A stretch of 64,000 nt of DNA from Paraburkholderia caribensis (lineage in GTDB: Bacteria > Pseudomonadota > Gammaproteobacteria > Burkholderiales > Burkholderiaceae), in contig NZ_CP026101.1 of assembly GCF_002902945.1 (NCBI RefSeq), positions 1,364,001 through 1,428,000 on the forward strand, read 5' to 3'. The notes beneath the pieces were generated by a model that was not told where the DNA came from, ran no database searches, and was given only the letters and a program-made list of their open reading frames with translations. Below, piece by piece: positions 61,865 to 64,000 of this stretch. Within the stretch, counting starts at the first letter, position 1; the number at the start of each line of letters is the position of its first letter. Position numbers and translations under genes: made by a program.

Positions 61865-62767
61865 TCAACGCTGTTCGTCCTGATCGTCGTCTTCGTCCCG
61901 CTCCCGTTCGTCACGCCTATGCTCCGCGCCTCGCACCATGAATGCCCGTGGACTTTCGCCGAACGCGCGCCGGAACATCGCGGAAAACGCACTCTGACTC
62001 TGGTAGCCCAGCTCCCGCGCGACGTGCGACAGCGGCCGCCCCTGACTGAGCAAGGGGATCGCGCGAGCCAGCACGGCTTGCTGACGCCATTGCGAAAAGC
62101 TCACCCCAAGTTCCTGACGAAAAAGCCGCGCGATGGTGCGCGTGCTCGCACCCGCCGTCGACGCCCATCGCTCCAGTGACTCCGTATTCGCGGGATCGGC
62201 CAGCACCGCCTCGCACAACGCACGCAGACGTTTTTCCGTCGGCATGGGCACGGATAGCGGCAGAGGCTGCGACCGGGTGATTTCGTCGAGCGCCAGCGAG
62301 CCGAGCAGGCGTTCGCGGTCGGGTGGCAAGCCGGGCGTGTCCAGCGAGGCAATGACCTCGCGCAGCAGCCCCGAGACTTCGACGACCCGGCACGCGTCCA
62401 GTCCCGGCGGCACGACCGTCTCGTTGACATAAAGCGTGCGCAGAAAGGCCTCTTCGACGATGGTCACTTCGTGCAGCACGTACGGCGGCACCCAGATTGC
62501 GCGCGACGGCGGCACCATCCACGTCGTGCCGGACGTGCCCACCCGCAGTACGCCGCGCGACGCATACGCGACTTGCGCCCACGCGTGGGTGTGCCGCGCG
62601 ATGCGCACGCCAGCCGGCATGGGCCGCGAGCGCACGCGGATAGGATGCGTCGGGGTGGGCGCGAACTCCGGCGGAATGTCGGCGAAATCGACGCGTGTCG
62701 ACATTTCGGCGGACGCATTTATGGCGGGCGGCGTCGCGCGGGTAGTGGATGGGGCGGCTTCAGTCAT
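61865..62767 (-). CDS. AraC-family transcriptional regulator with N-terminal cupin domain
   Basis: 300 aa from ATG 62767. An N-terminal cupin-like sensing domain (about 40-140, with HTHAWAQVAYASRGVLRV) precedes an AraC-type double HTH. Recognisable HTH segments are WASTAGASTRTIARLFRQELGVSFSQW and LGYQSQSAFSAMFRRAFGESPRAF. The C-terminal tail is strongly charged. ATG 62815 and 62704 are alternative starts. It is divergent from the rraA-like gene and converges with the GNAT gene; its targets are unknown. Confidence 0.88.
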   Translation of the reverse strand: MTEAAPSTTRATPPAINASAEMSTRVDFADIPPEFAPTPTHPIRVRSRPMPAGVRIARHTHAWAQVAYASRGVLRVGTSGTTWMVPPSRAIWVPPYVLHEVTIVEEAFLRTLYVNETVVPPGLDACRVVEVSGLLREVIASLDTPGLPPDRERLLGSLALDEITRSQPLPLSVPMPTEKRLRALCEAVLADPANTESLERWASTAGASTRTIARLFRQELGVSFSQWRQQAVLARAIPLLSQGRPLSHVARELGYQSQSAFSAMFRRAFGESPRAFMVRGAEHRRDERERDEDDDQDEQR

Positions 62768-62921
62768 GGCGTAGCGGAGTGGGCGGCAGCGAATCTGCCG
62801 TATGACGCTTGTCATTGTAGGGTCGTGCAGGTCATCCGAACATTGGCCGAATGGACGATGCGACATCGAAAAGATGGCACGGCATAATGCTCCCGATTCC
62901 TTTCGTCAACGGGAGAAGCTC

Positions 62922-63416
62922 ATGAACTTTGCCACAGCCGACTTGTGCGACGCGCACGAAGATCAGCTCGCCGCCGGCACGTTGCGCGTGCTCGATCCCG
63001 TCTTCAGCCGTTTCGGGCGCGCGTCATGTTTCGGCGGCGAGGCTGTCACGCTCAAGGTGTTCGAAGACAACACGCTGGTGCGCGCCACGCTCGAAGAAAA
63101 GGGCGCAGGCCGTGTGCTGGTGATCGACGGAGGCGGCAGTCTGCGTTGCGCGCTGGTCGGCGGCAATCTGGGCAAGCTTGCCGAGAAGAATGGCTGGGCA
63201 GGCATCGTCGTGTTCGGTTGCGTGCGCGACGTGCTCGAACTGAACGAATGCAACATCGGCATCGTCGCTCTCGCGACCCATCCGCAGCGCAGCGAGAAGC
63301 GCGGCGGCGGAGAGCGCGATGTGCCCGTGCGTTTGCCCGGCTCGGCCGTGCGGCCGGGCGAATGGGTGTATGCCGACGGCGACGGGGTGCTGGCGGCGAG
63401 CGCACCGCTCATGTAA
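62922..63416 (+). CDS. rraA: RraA-like ribonuclease E activity regulator
   Basis: 164 aa, close to the usual RraA length. It begins TADLCDAHEDQL and has the signature GGNLGKLAEKNGWAGIVVFGCVRDVLEL. In E. coli RraA inhibits RNase E; the broader RraA/MenG-like family also contains aldolases, so the role is by resemblance. ATG 62922 has a GGGAGAAG ribosome site. CATAAT at 62883-62888 is a possible -10. Confidence 0.9.
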   Translation: MNFATADLCDAHEDQLAAGTLRVLDPVFSRFGRASCFGGEAVTLKVFEDNTLVRATLEEKGAGRVLVIDGGGSLRCALVGGNLGKLAEKNGWAGIVVFGCVRDVLELNECNIGIVALATHPQRSEKRGGGERDVPVRLPGSAVRPGEWVYADGDGVLAASAPLM

Positions 63417-63464
63417 GGCGTCGCGTCATGAATGGATGGTGTCTGAACGGAGAGTAGTGAACTG

Positions 63465-63872
63465 ATGCAAAACGTCTTTGTATATGGCACGTTGCGTGCC
63501 GGTGAGATCAATGACATTGGCGCGGCGGCGGCGCGTAACGACATCGCTTCGCCGACGCTGGTCGGCCCGGCGACCTTGCGCGGTCGTTTGTTCGATTTCG
63601 GCGCGTACCCGGGCCTGGTGCCCGATGACGCCGGCGTGCACGTGCGCGGCGACGTCTACGCGATCGACGACGAACTCGTCGCCGTGCTCGATGAGATCGA
63701 GCAGGTGTATCCGGGCATCGAGGGGCTGTTCATGCCGCGTGAAGTGACCGTCGACGTCCAAGGCACGCCCGTCACGTGCCGTTACTATCCCGTGCAGCGG
63801 GACGCTGTCAAAGGACTGCCGGAGATACGCAGCGGCGATTGGGTCGAGCATCGGCGTTCGAACGGGCGCTAA
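63465..63872 (+). CDS. gamma-glutamylcyclotransferase-like protein (AIG2/YtfP type)
   Basis: 135 aa with the GGCT fold. The substrate loop YGTLRAGE is at the N-terminus, and the putative catalytic Glu lies in VLDEIEQVYPG. Family members act on gamma-glutamyl amines or peptides; the substrate here is unknown. It follows the rraA-like gene by 48 nt on the same strand, so the two may be co-transcribed. Confidence 0.87.
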   Translation: MQNVFVYGTLRAGEINDIGAAAARNDIASPTLVGPATLRGRLFDFGAYPGLVPDDAGVHVRGDVYAIDDELVAVLDEIEQVYPGIEGLFMPREVTVDVQGTPVTCRYYPVQRDAVKGLPEIRSGDWVEHRRSNGR

Positions 63873-63904
63873 GGGCCGCGCCGCAATCGGCAGGACGCAG
63901 TCGA

Positions 63905-63945
63905 TAAAAGAATGGCCCAGCAGGCATGACGCCCGCCAGGCCATC
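63905..63945 (-). terminator. terminator for the minus-strand gene entering at the window end
   Basis: Stem ATGGCC/GGCCAT (63912-63917 with 63939-63944) with further internal GC pairing. On the minus strand it is followed by TTCTTTT. It lies about 33 nt after the stop codon at 63978. Confidence 0.6.
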
Positions 63946-63977
63946 CCGGTCGGTCAACCATCGAGCAGTGGTGCTGC

Positions 63978-64000
63978 TCAGAGTTCTTCGTAAAGCGGCA
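63978..64000 (-). CDS. 3' end of an unidentified minus-strand gene
   Basis: Reading the minus strand from the window edge, one frame gives PLYEEL and a TGA stop at 63978-63980, just before a minus-strand terminator. Only six residues are visible, so the product cannot be named and the frame is an inference from the terminator. Confidence 0.35.

Overview
This is a high-GC chromosomal window that looks like a Burkholderia-type betaproteobacterium, most likely Paraburkholderia or a close relative. The evidence is strong protein-level resemblance and the typical Burkholderiales order rlmN / RodZ-like / ispG / hisS / yfgM-like / bamB / der / hfq / hflX / hflK / hflC / DUF2065 / hisZ / purA / PRTase / kup. 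The assignment is by recognition only; no database search was run. Most of the window is conserved core genome.

Layout. 1-18728 (+): rRNA methylation, isoprenoid synthesis (ispG), histidyl-tRNA charging, envelope assembly (bamB, RodZ-like), ribosome GTPases (der, hflX), Hfq, the HflKC protease modulator, hisZ, purA and the Kup potassium transporter. 18729-21106: a gene-free repeat island made of a long imperfect inverted repeat, with an intact IS66-family insertion sequence (single transposase gene, 14-bp terminal repeats, 8-bp target duplication) inside its right arm. 21107-27803: tex on the minus strand, a repeat-rich Gln/Ala secreted protein, a YdcH-like protein, a DinG/YoaA-like helicase and an Ala-rich lipoprotein. 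28035-36242: RoxA-like ribosomal oxygenase, slyD, a degenerate phosphoesterase, mutS, lplT and suhB. 36607-48697: trmJ-like, cysE, lpxH, two cyclophilins, a TPR protein, cysS, an AlkA-like glycosylase, accA, tilS and lysC. 48906-64000: tRNA-Ser, a small secreted protein, fabI, the yejABEF peptide importer, an NlpC/P60 hydrolase, a patatin-like lipoprotein, gltX, five more tRNAs (Ala, Glu, Asp, Glu, Asp), a GNAT enzyme, an AraC-type regulator, rraA-like and a GGCT-like gene. A minus-strand gene is cut off by the window end.

Functional links: hflK-hflC-DUF2065, accA-tilS-lysC and yejA-B-E-F are the clearest co-directional sets. YejE and YejF overlap by 4 bp. The strongest regulatory signals are sigma70-type promoters with 17-bp spacers in front of tRNA-Ser, tRNA-Ala, tRNA-Glu and the NlpC/P60 gene, plus many clear intrinsic terminators.

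I found no CRISPR array, prophage, secretion locus or recognisable defence system, and nothing that I would call a new multi-gene system. The most unusual material is the nested repeat/IS island, the Cys-pair/28-residue-repeat protein at 23606, the tandemly duplicated tRNA Glu-Asp unit with a compensatory base-pair change, and a terminator stem that supplies the -35 hexamer of the accA promoter.
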